Source: Magicicada septendecula
Taxonomy: Eukaryota > Arthropoda > Insecta > Hemiptera > Cicadidae
DNA length: 64,000 nucleotides
Direction of reading: 5' to 3'
NCBI GenBank assembly: GCA_034769895.1
Contig: CM068367.1
Coordinates: 1,317,657,046 to 1,317,721,045, forward strand
Below are positions 33,650-46,414 of this stretch, piece after piece. The notes below the pieces were generated by a model. It was not told where the DNA came from. It saw nothing but the letters and a program-made list of their open reading frames with translations, and did no database searches. The translations under genes and the position numbers were made by a program. The first letter of the stretch is position 1; each line of letters opens with the position of its first letter.

Positions 33650-34660
33650 AAATTATAGTAATTATTACGTTAACGTAATATGCAGTAACAGAAGTAACCT
33701 TTTACAGAAATAAAGACACATAAGACCTTGTGACATCACTTTTTAATGACATAATGTTTTGTTCCTAACATTATGTTAACTGTTAGCCACCTGCAATTGG
33801 AGATAGTGATATGAACCGCCAGAATACTAAAATCCATATAAAATGGCATGTTACAATAATTTGTTTATTTACGCAGAAGTGAAATACAATATATAAGCAT
33901 GGACAATATATTTCAAATCCAATTTTACTAATAACAAATTGTACTTACTGACTCAATTTTAAGGTGGTATTTGTGTACTTTATATTCTACACATTAGAAT
34001 GTAGTTAATTGTTTTAAAATAAAAAATGTATAAATTAGTGTTGAATAAAATTTGTGCTAATAAAAAAACTATTTTGTTAATGATGCCAAAACCGATTAGT
34101 TAAAATAATGATTTTTCACGATATTAATTGATGACTCGTTGGGCACTTGGTGAAACATATTAATACAAAGGTTTTGTAAAATATATAAAAACACTTGGTA
34201 AGTTTCACAAATTTTTTTAAATTAACTCTGACAGCTGTTTCGACTAACTTAAGCCATTGTCAAAGAGCGAGTGAATGAAATTACTGAACACAGGATGTTA
34301 GAGGAGTGTAGGTGGTAAACATCTGTTTAGGGCGTATCTGGAACATCTGTGTTGTGATGGCGAGGGGGGGGAGTGTGTGCATGAGACAAGGGAAGGTCAG
34401 GTGTCTTTAAAAACTAAATACAATCATGAATGCAAAATATAAAATTAACTGAACTAAATATAACTGAATGCAAAATTTAAAATAATGATGAACATTCAAA
34501 ATAATATAAAATAAACTAAACTAAATAACAGATTTTAATAAAGGGGATACACAAAATTCAGTCTGTTCATTGGTTAAATTTTTGTTATTTTTTATTGCTT
34601 TTTTAATTTCTAAAATTTCTAACAATTATTAATTATTCTAACAAAATGTTAGAAATGTTA
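33650..34660. other. AT-rich sequence with one motif relic
   Basis: No gene was recognised. At 34226-34266 the minus strand reads TTTGACAATGGCTTAAG then GTCGAAACAGCTGTC, a diverged member of the hairpin-GAAA-palindrome motif family seen in the foldback elements. Confidence 0.4.
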
Positions 34661-34670
34661 GAAAACTAGC

Positions 34671-34750
34671 CGTTGTCTTGATCCGGCTACTATCACAACA
34701 TTGTCAGCGTAAGCATGTGCGTAAATATGTTTTGGCTTGTCTTAAAAAGA
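34671..34750 (-). pseudogene. LINE reverse transcriptase palm fragment
   Basis: The minus-strand frame reads DKPKHIYAHAYADNVVIVAG followed by SRQRL. This is the catalytic YADD box of R1/Jockey-like reverse transcriptases with the second Asp replaced by Asn. Only about 25 residues are recognisable. Confidence 0.5.
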
Positions 34751-35490
34751 AAAAAGAAAGACAAAGAATAAAAAATATAAGAAGAAAGCGGGATATAAAA
34801 TAAATTCTAGCGTAAGTTTTTCAGGCAAAAGTGTTAAAAATGGAAGGAGTCCAAGTCCAGGGTAGGAGGGAGAGAGAAAAACGCAGGTTCAAAGTGGACT
34901 GAAGACAGGAAGAAGAGACACAGTGAAAAGATGAAAGGATATTGGAGAAAAAGAAAAGAACAAAGAATAAAGAATTGAAATTGGCATGTGGTCCTTAGAT
35001 GGCCGATAAAAAAAAAATTCTAGCGTACCTGTAAAATCCTTAACTTTGAACCAGTATGAGGAGAAAGAACTCTACCAGTCGTAACATGTTTGACGAGCTG
35101 ACTACAGGAGACGTAATTGTACTGGAGGTTCCGACGGACAACGAGTACGTTTACAAAGTCTGCACGTAGCAGTAGCAGTGACACAGTAATCATAATTAGT
35201 GTCGTAATCATAATTCAACACAATCATCTTGATCAATAACGGACGTTAACTACTACTACTACTACTACTACCAAATGTTATCGCGTTACTAATTAAGCCC
35301 TGCTCCATGTGTACTGCTGTTCAACTAATTACAGACTCTGTACTCATTATGATTCATTTCTGTATTAACTGTACACGTTTTCGTTGGTTCACGTTAATAA
35401 AGTGTTAACATATTTTAGCACATTGTTATGCACACTACTTTTTCCTGAATGCGCCCCTCTTTTCTTCCGCTTTTTTTTAGCCAGTAAAAC
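34751..35490. other. Purine-rich and mixed sequence, no gene recognised
   Basis: Purine-rich stretches (34.74-34.99 kb) may be a LINE tail, and there is a short (ACT)n run near 35.25 kb. No domain was recognised. Confidence 0.35.
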
Positions 35491-35500
35491 ATTTGTATTT

Positions 35501-36350
35501 CAGTGGAAAACGTTTAACACGAAATGACGGGGACCATTTGTTTTTCGTGTTAACAAACTTTCGTGTTAAACGGAAAAAAGTGAAACAAAATGAGATAAAT
35601 GAATAAATACTGTATAGATTACTTACAGTATTGTGTAGTAAAATAAAACAACAATATTCAGCAGGTACTTACATATACACAGTTTTTACTAAGCAGATTT
35701 TACTTATTCATCTGGATAATTTCTGGTTAGTTTTTGAAAAAAAAAATGGCCAGTATTTCTTAAAATGTAGTATACACGCACTGTTGCTGTTCTTGACTTA
35801 GTCTTACGATTTAGGTTTTCTTGTACAGTAATTTTTTTGTACAGTAGTTTTTTAAAGTTCCTATAGTCACAGTGTTCAATTATTTTTAAAACAGTTCGTT
35901 ATTTTCTTTTGCACACAATTCTGCAGACTTTGATTTCAACAAATTGTTCTAATTCATCAATGTGGTCAAACATTTCACCTTCCGAGTTGGCTTCTAATAT
36001 CGACGAACACGGCTCAGCAACGAAAGCATATCGGTAGGGTAAGAACTCGTCAATTTTCACGGTCATATTTCGTGGAAAGTTCGTCGACAACCTCATCACT
36101 TTCACAATTTTTAACTTGCACTGTTTTGGGGCGTGCATGTATGGATTTATGTATTATGCAGCTAGTGAAAAGGTAGAAAAAACTATTTTTAACCAAACTT
36201 TTCGTGTTAATCGATATTTTGTAGGTAAAACTTTCGTATTGACCATACAAACTGTAACTGAAAAATATAAGCAGCGATCGGGACCTGAGTCATATTTTGT
36301 GTTAAAAGATATTTTGTGTTAACCGTTTTCATGTTAAATGTTTTCCATTG
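35501..36350 (-). mobile_element. pogo/Tigger-like non-autonomous element, copy 1
   Basis: The terminal inverted repeats CAGTGGAAAACGTTTAACAC (35501) and, at the other end, CAATGGAAAACATTTAACAT (complement, ending 36350) fit the CAGTGGAA-type termini of pogo/Tigger elements. Inside, the minus strand encodes a short diverged acidic segment (VKNCESDEVVDEL) that also exists in copy 2 and may be the remnant of a transposase C-terminus. It is too small and decayed to be active. Confidence 0.65.
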
Positions 36351-38320
36351 TATAATTTTGATTATGGAAAAAAATCTGTACACTTTGTTCTTTGGCCTCA
36401 TTTTAATTTGTTCAAGCTAATAAATAAATAAATACAATAAATAATACAATTTGGAAATAAATATTCAAAAAAATTTAATTAAGAAAGTTGTGTTAGTGGT
36501 TATAATCATAAATAGAATTATGTGATGAGCTGAGAAGCTTGAAAGCGCTAATCGGAATAATTTTTCTTTAGTGGTGTGCAACAATGACAATTTTCTGTTC
36601 ATTCAAAAAATTGTCATTATACTTTGGTGTTTACTTTTCACTTTTGTTGATAACATTTTTAACTATCGAAAAATGATAATTTAATTTCAAAAATAAAGTA
36701 TACTCTTGATAAATAAACGCGCGTGTTCCACATATTAAAACGATTAATTGAAAAGTAACATGCGACTCAAGTTATTAACGTGAATGAAATAATGTATCAC
36801 TTCAATTTCAGTTGCTATTAAATTGGTAAAGTAAATTACGGATATTACAGCAACAAAAGATATATTTTATATGCGACCTATTGGTTTATACGTGTCTTCG
36901 CTTTGCGAAGTCACGTAGATGTAAGTGTAACATTATAACAGCGACACAGTAAATATAAGGAGAAAAAGGAGAATTACAGCTTTATGTAAAACTGAATACA
37001 ACAAAATATAATCAAAGTGACGGAACTAACTTTTTGTGTTGTCCTTTATAGCACATCGTACTGTTCCATTTTATGTTTGTTCTGGGGTGTAAAGAGTGCT
37101 GATACATGTCAAACAGCCTCCCTCACTCAACTGTGTCGACCTCGCTTTCACCACGATGTACTCTTTGATAACTAACTAGCGAGTGATTCCAGGAGGTGAA
37201 GAGTTCTCAGGTGCCTATTGTCTCTTTGGGAGCGGGTGAGAGTATTTGGGGCACTCACCTGCCCCTAGTATGGGAAAATAAAGTCCCTGGTAGATGCGGA
37301 GAACGTATTGAAGAGATTAATGGCTTAGGATACTGAAGGTAACGGATAACCACTGTGTTAACAAAATCCTGAATGTGTTAAGTGTTTCCAAATGTTCTGG
37401 AGTTTTAGCTTCCCGGTTGGATACCAGGAGGCAGCGACAAAATAACTATAATAGGGAATGCTGTATGGAGAGGCGAAAACTCAAGCTTGGAATAGATAAT
37501 AATGGATACAGCGTAGTGTATGAAATATACCACGGCTGAATAATATAGGATGATGATATTTAAAGTATTTTATGCTGAGACAGGTACATACTTTTATAAA
37601 CTGAACTATGCAATTCACTGTATTTATTATGGTTCTTTTGGGTGTATATAAAAAACAAACCAAGAATAAGTGGGTCATATTACATATTTGTCTATAATAA
37701 ATATTTTTTGTACAAAATGTAGTGACTATACCTGAAATCCTCAACACGCTAAACGGCTAGAGTCTAAAAAACTTGCGCCTCTATCAGCAACAAAGGACCG
37801 AGGGACAATTACATCCTACATAAGAATCAATTATTATTATTATTGTTATCGTCACTGAATACGGTTTTAAAAATCATAGTGAGGGCTGATTTCGTGATTT
37901 TGTATTGTATATGAGCGCTACATCTTTGTAGTTATGAATAAACTTTGTAAAAATGGAAAACTGCAACGCCACTTATTTATTAATCTATTAGTTTTTTATT
38001 ATATAACCTTCTGGTAACATAAATATTTGGTTGTATGCAGTTGAAAATTGTAGTCTACGGAATCTGTTTTCAAAAATAAGCTTTATTGTTAAAACGCATA
38101 AATCTAGAATTGAAGCATTATTAAGTTGTTGTAAAGGTAAAGAAAATATTTACAATTTTTACATTAAATTACTTAGACATAGTTTTAAAGTTAATGTGGA
38201 TTCTAAATTTTATAATGCTTGGGCGAAAAAATGAGTAAATTATTATAAAACAACTATAATTTTTACATCAATATATTTCTTTAATACTACAGAAATAGTA
38301 ACGTAAATGATTAAGCATTT
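36351..38320. other. AT-rich sequence, no gene recognised
   Basis: No transposon ends or protein domains were recognised. A slightly GC-richer stretch at 37.08-37.45 kb has no significant open frame. Confidence 0.4.
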
Positions 38321-41300
38321 ATAATTTTATTAGACTGACGTAATCGTATCTTCATCATAATATGACTGTACCAAGGAATGTGTAACAAGTTCGTGTTTAG
38401 CAACTGTAAATATAAATTTAATTTGGAAATATAGTCGGTTTATATTTATTATGTTACTGTATTTCTGGTAAAACTGGAAAATTCTGGTTTAAAACGAATT
38501 GAATTAGAAAATACTCAGTTTAAAACAGAATGACATGATGTTGATATAGGCGTATATGTATCTTTTAACTCCCAAGAATTGCGTGAGGGGATCGACTCCA
38601 AGGTAACCCACGGTCTGATGCACTACTAACAATCTAGTAATCGCCAGAGGTCGCTTTGTGAAACAACAATGTATCAGAGATTTTATTGTAAAGGTGACAT
38701 TCTTGTTTGTGCCTGTGTACAATTGGTTGATTTGTTTCATTTCTTCATTTTACAAATATTTCTAAATTAGTGAGTGAACACAAAATGTATATTGTGGAAT
38801 GTATCGAATATACCGGTGAAATGTACCAAGACAAATAAATGTATAACCTACTTTATTAGTTTTTAAAGGTAAGACGTCGATAGTATTTATAAAAATATTG
38901 TCCAGGATACGTTTTTAATAGAGATAGTTGTAAGTATAATCAGGGCTTCAAATTTTTGAACAGATTTTCTTTTATTAGCAATAAATATTTAAAAATGCTT
39001 GTAAAATTTATGATCTTATTTATTTTCCTGCTAATAATTGAGGTAAGGTTTCATAGGCTTGGGTTTTAGATATGTAGTGATTATATATTAAGTGTATAGA
39101 TTATAGGCTACTCATCATGGGAGATTAAAATAATGTTTATATCAACGCAACAACAGGCAAATTATTAATAAGTAGGCAATAATTTACTAATAAACGGCAG
39201 GTACTTATATATTGAACGTAAATGAATATGTAAAGCGTATTACAAGTAAGTGATATGCATTTTTAGGATTTCTAGCTAAGTGATATATATTAGCATCTTC
39301 TTATATGCAATTTTCGGTAAAACCTGGGTGTTACTAGCCCAGTCCCTGGCGGCCGCAGTACATGCAAAAACCCTGTTGGATGTTACCCACCTTAACTATG
39401 TGTCGTGTTATTTCAAATCGGACAACCGATCAGCTGAATAACCGAGAAACAAAGACCAGCCACTTACATTTCAAACATATGTGTCCATACACGTAAACAT
39501 GGGCTTATACTTTTAATGTCAATATGTATATAATTTGTAATAATTTATTTATTAAAACATTAATAACTTACATAATTCTTAACGTTTTAACTTTTACTGT
39601 ATTTTATTAAAATAAAGCATTAATATACAGTAATTGAGAAAATTTTAATTAACTTTTTTCACAAATTGGTGATATTACCAATGCTTGAAATATTAACATA
39701 GATGTCCCTATTTTCTTTCAAAGATCAATTTGACATCTCACAAGGCTGGCCTAGTCATGTATTAATGTTTTTGGACAAAATTGCTAATAATATGTTATTA
39801 CATATTTCCCTTATTTATACTGTTTATTATAATTCTGAAATATTATTAATGTTAGTTAATAGTAATTACATAATTTACTTGGTCTTATTATTCAAATAAT
39901 TTTATTAGACTGACGTAATCGTATCTTCATCATAATATGACTGTACCAAGGAATGTGTAACAAGTTCGTGTTTAGCAACTGTAAATATAAATTTAATTTG
40001 GAAATATAGTCGGTTTATATTTATTATGTTACTGTATTTCTGGTAAAACTGGAAAATTCTGGTTTAAAACGAATTGAATTAGAAAATACTCAGTTTAAAA
40101 CAGAATGACATGATGTTGATATAGGCGTATATGTATCTTTTAACTCCCAAGAATTGCGTGAGGGGATCGACTCCAAGGTAACCCACGGTCTGATGCACTA
40201 CTAACAATCTAGTAATCGCCAGAGGTCGCTTTGTGAAACAACAATGTATCAGAGATTTTATTGTAAAGGTGACATTCTTGTTTGTGCCTGTGTACAATTG
40301 GTTGATTTGTTTCATTTCTTCATTTTACAAATATTTCTAAATTAGTGAGTGAACACAAAATGTATATTGTGGAATGTATCGAATATACCGGTGAAATGTA
40401 CCAAGACAAATAAATGTATAACCTACTTTATTAGTTTTTAAAGGTAAGACGTCGATAGTATTTATAAAAATATTGTCCAGGATACGTTTTTAATAGAGAT
40501 AGTTGTAAGTATAATCAGGGCTTCAAATTTTTGAACAGATTTTCTTTTATTAGCAATAAATATTTAAAAATGCTTGTAAAATTTATGATCTTATTTATTT
40601 TCCTGCTAATAATTGAGGTAAGGTTTCATAGGCTTGGGTTTTAGATATGTAGTGATTATATATTAAGTGTATAGATTATAGGCTACTCATCATGGGAGAT
40701 TAAAATAATGTTTATATCAACGCAACAACAGGCAAATTATTAATAAGTAGGCAATAATTTACTAATAAACGGCAGGTACTTATATATTGAACGTAAATGA
40801 ATATGTAAAGCGTATTACAAGTAAGTGATATGCATTTTTAGGATTTCTAGCTAAGTGATATATATTAGCATCTTCTTATATGCAATTTTCGGTAAAACCT
40901 GGGTGTTACTAGCCCAGTCCCTGGCGGCCGCAGTACATGCAAAAACCCTGTTGGATGTTACCCACCTTAACTATGTGTCGTGTTATTTCAAATCGGACAA
41001 CCGATCAGCTGAATAACCGAGAAACAAAGACCAGCCACTTACATTTCAAACATATGTGTCCATACACGTAAACATGGGCTTATACTTTTAATGTCAATAT
41101 GTATATAATTTGTAATAATTTATTTATTAAAACATTAATAACTTACATAATTCTTAACGTTTTAACTTTTACTGTATTTTATTAAAATAAAGCATTAATA
41201 TACAGTAATTGAGAAAATTTTAATTAACTTTTTTCACAAATTGGTGATATTACCAATGCTTGAAATATTAACATAGATGTCCCTATTTTCTTTCAAAGAT

Positions 41301-41700
41301 CAATTTGACATCTCACAAGGCTGGCCTAGTCATGTATTAATGTTTTTGGACAAAATTGCTAATAATATGTTATTACATATTTCCCTTATTTATACTGTTT
41401 ATTATAATTCTGAAATATTATTAATGTTAGTTAATAGTAATTACATAATTTACTTGGTCTTATTATTCAAATAATTTTATTAGACTGACGTAATCGTATC
41501 TTCATCATAATATGACTGTACCAAGGAATGTGTAACAAGTTCGTGTTTAGCAACTGTAAATATAAATTTAATTTGGAAATATAGTCGGTTTATATTTATT
41601 ATGTTACTGTATTTCTGATAAAACTGGAAAATTCTGGTTTAAAACGAATTGAATTAGAAAATACTCAGTTTAAAACAGAATGACATGATGTTGATATAGG
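38321..41700. repeat. Tandem duplication of a 1,575-bp unit (2.15 copies)
   Basis: Copies lie at 38321-39895 and 39896-41470, with a 230-bp third copy at 41471-41700 that stops at GTTGATATAGG. Identity is almost complete: the only difference I noticed is TGGTAAAAC versus TGATAAAAC in the third copy. Short frames repeat exactly at 1,575-bp spacing and have no recognisable family. The unit contains the 110-bp conserved block also found near 28.14 kb. It is either a very recent duplication or an assembly artefact. Confidence 0.97.
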
Positions 41701-44700
41701 CTTTACAATTGGTTTTCTGAAGTTATACAGCTATGTCATTTATAGGCCTAAACTGTAACAGCTTTGAATTTCTTATTTTCCTCTATTTAAACATTATTTA
41801 TTAAGTACACATGTTCTGCTTATTTTCATTTCGCACTTATTGGCTTTTGAATTATTTTGAAACTGTTTTACCATCTATTAGTGTTATTATACTTTTACAA
41901 AATTATTTCTTATCTGATATTTTTTCTTTTCTATTTATATAATAGTTATTAATTTATTGCTTGTTAAGTTTATGTCATTGCTAGTTTATTCCTACTCCCA
42001 TTTCTCACACACCTATTTAACACTTAAATCTATTAACAAAACATAGTATAGAAATAATTTAATGGTCTGTCTATGGTTCAGCCATATTCCTTCTTATTAA
42101 TTACAATTGTTATATTGTATGTTATTATTTGAAATGAACATACTACTCATCTCTTTATACTTTCATTACTTACATAAAAAATACAAACATATTACTTTAA
42201 AGTTATGCCTTCTTGGTTTATACTCCTATAAACACTAAACAAACAAACTAATTTTCTTTAAATTAACAAAACTGTTTACCATACATTACTCTTATTTTCC
42301 TCAGTTCAATTTCATCAACACAATTTAATTTATTTCTTTCTGACTGAAAAAGTAACGTATCTTATTTGTTATTGATGTCTCTTTGCACACACTTTAACTG
42401 TTACAAAGACATAGTGATCTTTGGTAACTAATACTAAAATTGGCAATCCCCTTACTCATGGAAAAGCATAATTAGGAATTATTATTATTGTTATTCCCAC
42501 ATTGTTTTTAATCTTTTTGGTTGAGTACACTTATATATCCACTGACTAACTCATTAATTTTCACAGTCCTGCCTGTTCGATTAGTTATTATTATTTATCA
42601 CTTATCACATCACTTTTACTATTTATTGTTATCACTCCCTACCTATCTCTCACTCTTGGTTTCAATGATATTTTAAACATACATTTATGATTATTCTTTC
42701 AATATTTTGTGTCTTACTTTCTTATTATAATAAGATTCTTAACAACATACTTTATCTAATAATAATTGTCTTACTTATTTTTTATGGTTAGTGTACTTTC
42801 TTTATTATTGTTTTATTCATGGTTAGTTATTATATTTTCTTTACTCATTTGTGTCTTTTATCATTAATTGTCATCTTAATTTCTGTAAATCTTTTCTCAT
42901 CTTATTGTCTTTATCTGGCCAATCTCTGGGGTTGGGTCATAGTCATTTGTTTGTCAGTCTAGTCTATTCTTTTAATTATTATTCTTGTTTACAATTCTTC
43001 TTTTTTCTTTTCTTAATTCCATTTTATATATGTTTCCATTATTATTTATTAAATTATTTATCTCTTATCATTTCTCTAATACTTGTGAATACCCTATAGG
43101 GTCTGATTTCTGCAACGTTATAATATATATATATATATATTTTGCAACGTTACAAGTATTATACACAAATACAAATACCATGTACTCAACGCAACTATGA
43201 AGTGTATCACACCGACCAGGTCGCAGGATTTTTTAAATTATCGTTGCCTCAAGTATATGTAGTTGCACAAAATAATTTTTAAAGAGGAGTGAGATGTTGA
43301 TGACATGAAATAATTAATTAAAACCTTTTCAAAATAATCATTCTATGATTTATTAATATTAATCGAAAATACGCAAATATTAAAATTTCGAATTATAAAA
43401 ATAAAAAAATATTCTCTCTTATAAGTTTACAAAAATACAATATAACCTTGTATGCTGTTCATGACATATAAAAATAAACAACCATATAATCTTACTAGCT
43501 AAACAGACATGCTAAACAAATTATCTCAACACTTTTTATTTCAGTGTGTCTGACCTTTATTCAAATTTTAAATATTAATAGCTACTCATTTACAAACAAA
43601 AATAATATTAAATCTCAAGAATAAAACTAATTGTTGCTATAAACAAAACAAAAATATAACATTTTTTCCAACCTATTATTTATTTCTACTGACACATCCA
43701 AATTTTAACATACAACAGAAGATTAGTATTTTTAAATTTTCTTGTTAAATTAAATTAGTTTCTTTAACTACCATTTAAATTTATGTACAGTTTATATTTA
43801 AAACTTTACTGTTCATATATAAGTTTCTTTTTAAGAGTTCTTTTCACAAACAAAAGTATAGTTGTTTATTCATCACCTGCGTACTGCCAACGTTACCGTT
43901 GCGCGCGCGCGTGTGTGTGTGTGTCCTGAATCCTGAGAATTTGATGATGATGATTATGCTGATGCTGTGTTCTCTGTCTCTACGGTTTGTTGTTTGTGAT
44001 GGTCCAGAGTTCCTCTATAAGTCTTGGTGTGTGTGGTAAAGATGTTCTATCGGCAGGCCAGCAGCGTGACGTTTTGTGAAGATATCTTGAGTCTGATACC
44101 GCCCCAAAATTGCCGGTAGTATTTATACTGGACGGCGATCTGACAAGTCCAGGACTGTTTTCGACCTGTTAGATATTGTTACTTCTTGCAAAGGGTCCTT
44201 TAATTACAAATCACTTTTTAGTTCATTTTCACGATTTCGTAAACGTACTCGTAGCACGAGCGATATCATCGTTTGCGTAATTTTTTTTGGTCACTCACAT
44301 ATAACACACTTATTAATTACTATTTATTACACTAGTAATTAAAATTAAATTACTTAGCGACTTTATTATTGCACATATCTGCAGTAATTTTTATGTCACC
44401 ATATTCGTTAAAAATTCCTTAATGTAATAGTATCTTTATAATTGGGGTAAGTCTTTGTTCACAGGTTTAAAACGTATTAATTAGTTTATTTTCATCCGGT
44501 TAAAACCTGATTACAGACAACCCAATAATTCGTACGCATCACCCCATCGTAGACTTTTGCCTGTCGTAGCTTGCGTTCACACACACAAGCGCTGTATTCA
44601 CTCGCGGGGCAGGTGTACGCTTTCTGACAATTCTTAGCCTGCATAATATTGTTAAAAACTGTTCATCATATATTTTCTGTGCTAAATATTTACAAACATA

Positions 44701-45640
44701 CAGCCCTGGGCAAATATGCAAATATATGTATTGTTGCAATATATATATATATATTTACATTTATTTATTTAGATTACAAGTAAAAGTATCTGTCCTGTAA
44801 TTGCATTTCTAGTATTGCAAACTCCCATTTTTTTATATTTTTCTCCTCAGTGTAATGCGTCGGAGAAGTACTGATAAAGGAGAAGTACTGACTTGTTTTC
44901 TCGTCAGAATCAATTAATTATAAACTGGCATGCATGCGGAATTTGGCACACTATTGGAACGTGGTTACGTTTCGTGTCCGTATTGCTGGCGTGGCGACGA
45001 TATTACGAACGCAGAACGTGTTTGACCCAAACACACGCCTCATCGATGTGTAACACAGATTCCATCACCAAGGTCTACCATGGAAAGTGTTCCGTGTATT
45101 ACTGACCTTAATTCCCTCCATCCATCCTTTCCGAATTTGGTGGATAGAATTAGATGGTGTACAGCGCTTTTTGATTTACGCTGTTTTGTATAACGACGAT
45201 GTAGGATTTAGAATCCTAGGTTACTCTTAGGTTGTGTTCTAGTGACAAATTTTGAAGTGGAATATGGATAATGGAATGTGTGTGTATGTGTGTGTAGGGA
45301 AAACTTTGGTAAGATAAGACGATTGGGATAGGGGACAATATTAGGAGGGGAAATTTAGTTATTGAAACCGGGGAATTGAAAAATTAAAGAGAGAAAAAGC
45401 GAGAGTAAGAGAGGGGAAACAGAAAAAGTGGGCAAGGGACAGTAAAGAATATAGGATAATTGGCAAGCAGAGATACCTACATGATAAGCAGAAGGGAGTA
45501 AACAACTGTTATAAAATAACAATAAACTATGATTAAATCAACAAAACGTTTTATTGTCCTGAGACTTTTCATGAGTGCGTTTGTTCCATTGAACACAATA
45601 CCTGTTTAGTAAAGTTTACGTTGGTTTAGAAGAAATACAA
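41701..45640. other. Very AT-rich sequence, no gene recognised
   Basis: T-rich sequence (41.7-43.1 kb), short AT microsatellites (43.12-43.14, 44.74-44.75 kb) and a GC/GT run (43.90-43.92 kb). A stretch at 43.86-44.25 kb is less AT-rich, but no coding frame or promoter could be supported. A purine-rich segment lies at 45.26-45.49 kb. Confidence 0.4.
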
Positions 45641-45650
45641 AGCAAATATA

Positions 45651-46412
45651 TAGTATAAAACGTTTAACGCTAAATGACGGAGACCAGCTATTATTTCGTG
45701 TTAAATGGATAAGAAAGTGAAACAAAATGAGATAAATGAACAAATACTGTAACATTACTGTATTGTGCAGTAAGAATATTCAGAAGGCACTTACGTATAA
45801 ACGTTGTATTTATCGTCCTGAATAATTTCTGGTTAATTTTTGGGGAAAAATATGTATATGCGCACTGTAGTCTTCACTTAGTCTTACGATTTTGTTTTTC
45901 TTGTGCAGTAATGTAGTATGTCTTTTAAAGTTTCTATAGTGATAATGTTCAATTAATTTTAAAACAGTCAGTTATTTTGTTTTGCACACAATTTTGCACT
46001 ACTTTATTTTTAGCAAATTGTTCTAATTTATTAATGAGGCAAAACATTTCGCCTTCTGGATTGGCTTCTAAATATCGACGAACACGGCTCAGTAATGAAA
46101 GCATATTGGTAGCGATAAATTTTCATTATCCTTTTCTGTGTCAAATTCGTAGGCACCCTCATCACTTTCACAGTTTTAAGCTTGCACTGTTTAGAAGCAT
46201 ACATGTATGGATTTATTTATTATGCAGCAACTGAAAGCCAGCAACAAAATTATAACAAAATATTTCACGTTAACCGATATTTTGTAGGTAAAACGTTTGT
46301 GTTAACCATACAAACTGTAATTTTAAAATAGAAGCAACGATCGGAACCTGAGATATATTTCTTGTTGACCAATATTTGTGTTAACCGTTTTCGTGTTAAA
46401 CGTTTTCCACTG
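45651..46412 (-). mobile_element. pogo/Tigger-like non-autonomous element, copy 2
   Basis: It is homologous to 35501-36350 along its length but diverged and shorter. The left end is TAGTATAAAACGTTTAACGC and the right end finishes CGTTTTCCACTG; TA dinucleotides flank both sides (45649-45650, 46413-46414), the usual pogo/mariner target duplication. It shares internal words such as GTGAAACAAAATGAGATAAA and GGTAAAAC.TT.GT.TT.ACC. Confidence 0.65.
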
Positions 46413-46414
46413 TA

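Noticed and set aside
38504-38740. A 78-codon frame repeated exactly at 40079-40315
   Set aside because: It is duplicated only because the whole 1,575-bp unit is. The related block at 28.2 kb keeps only a nine-residue stretch, with no sign of coding selection.
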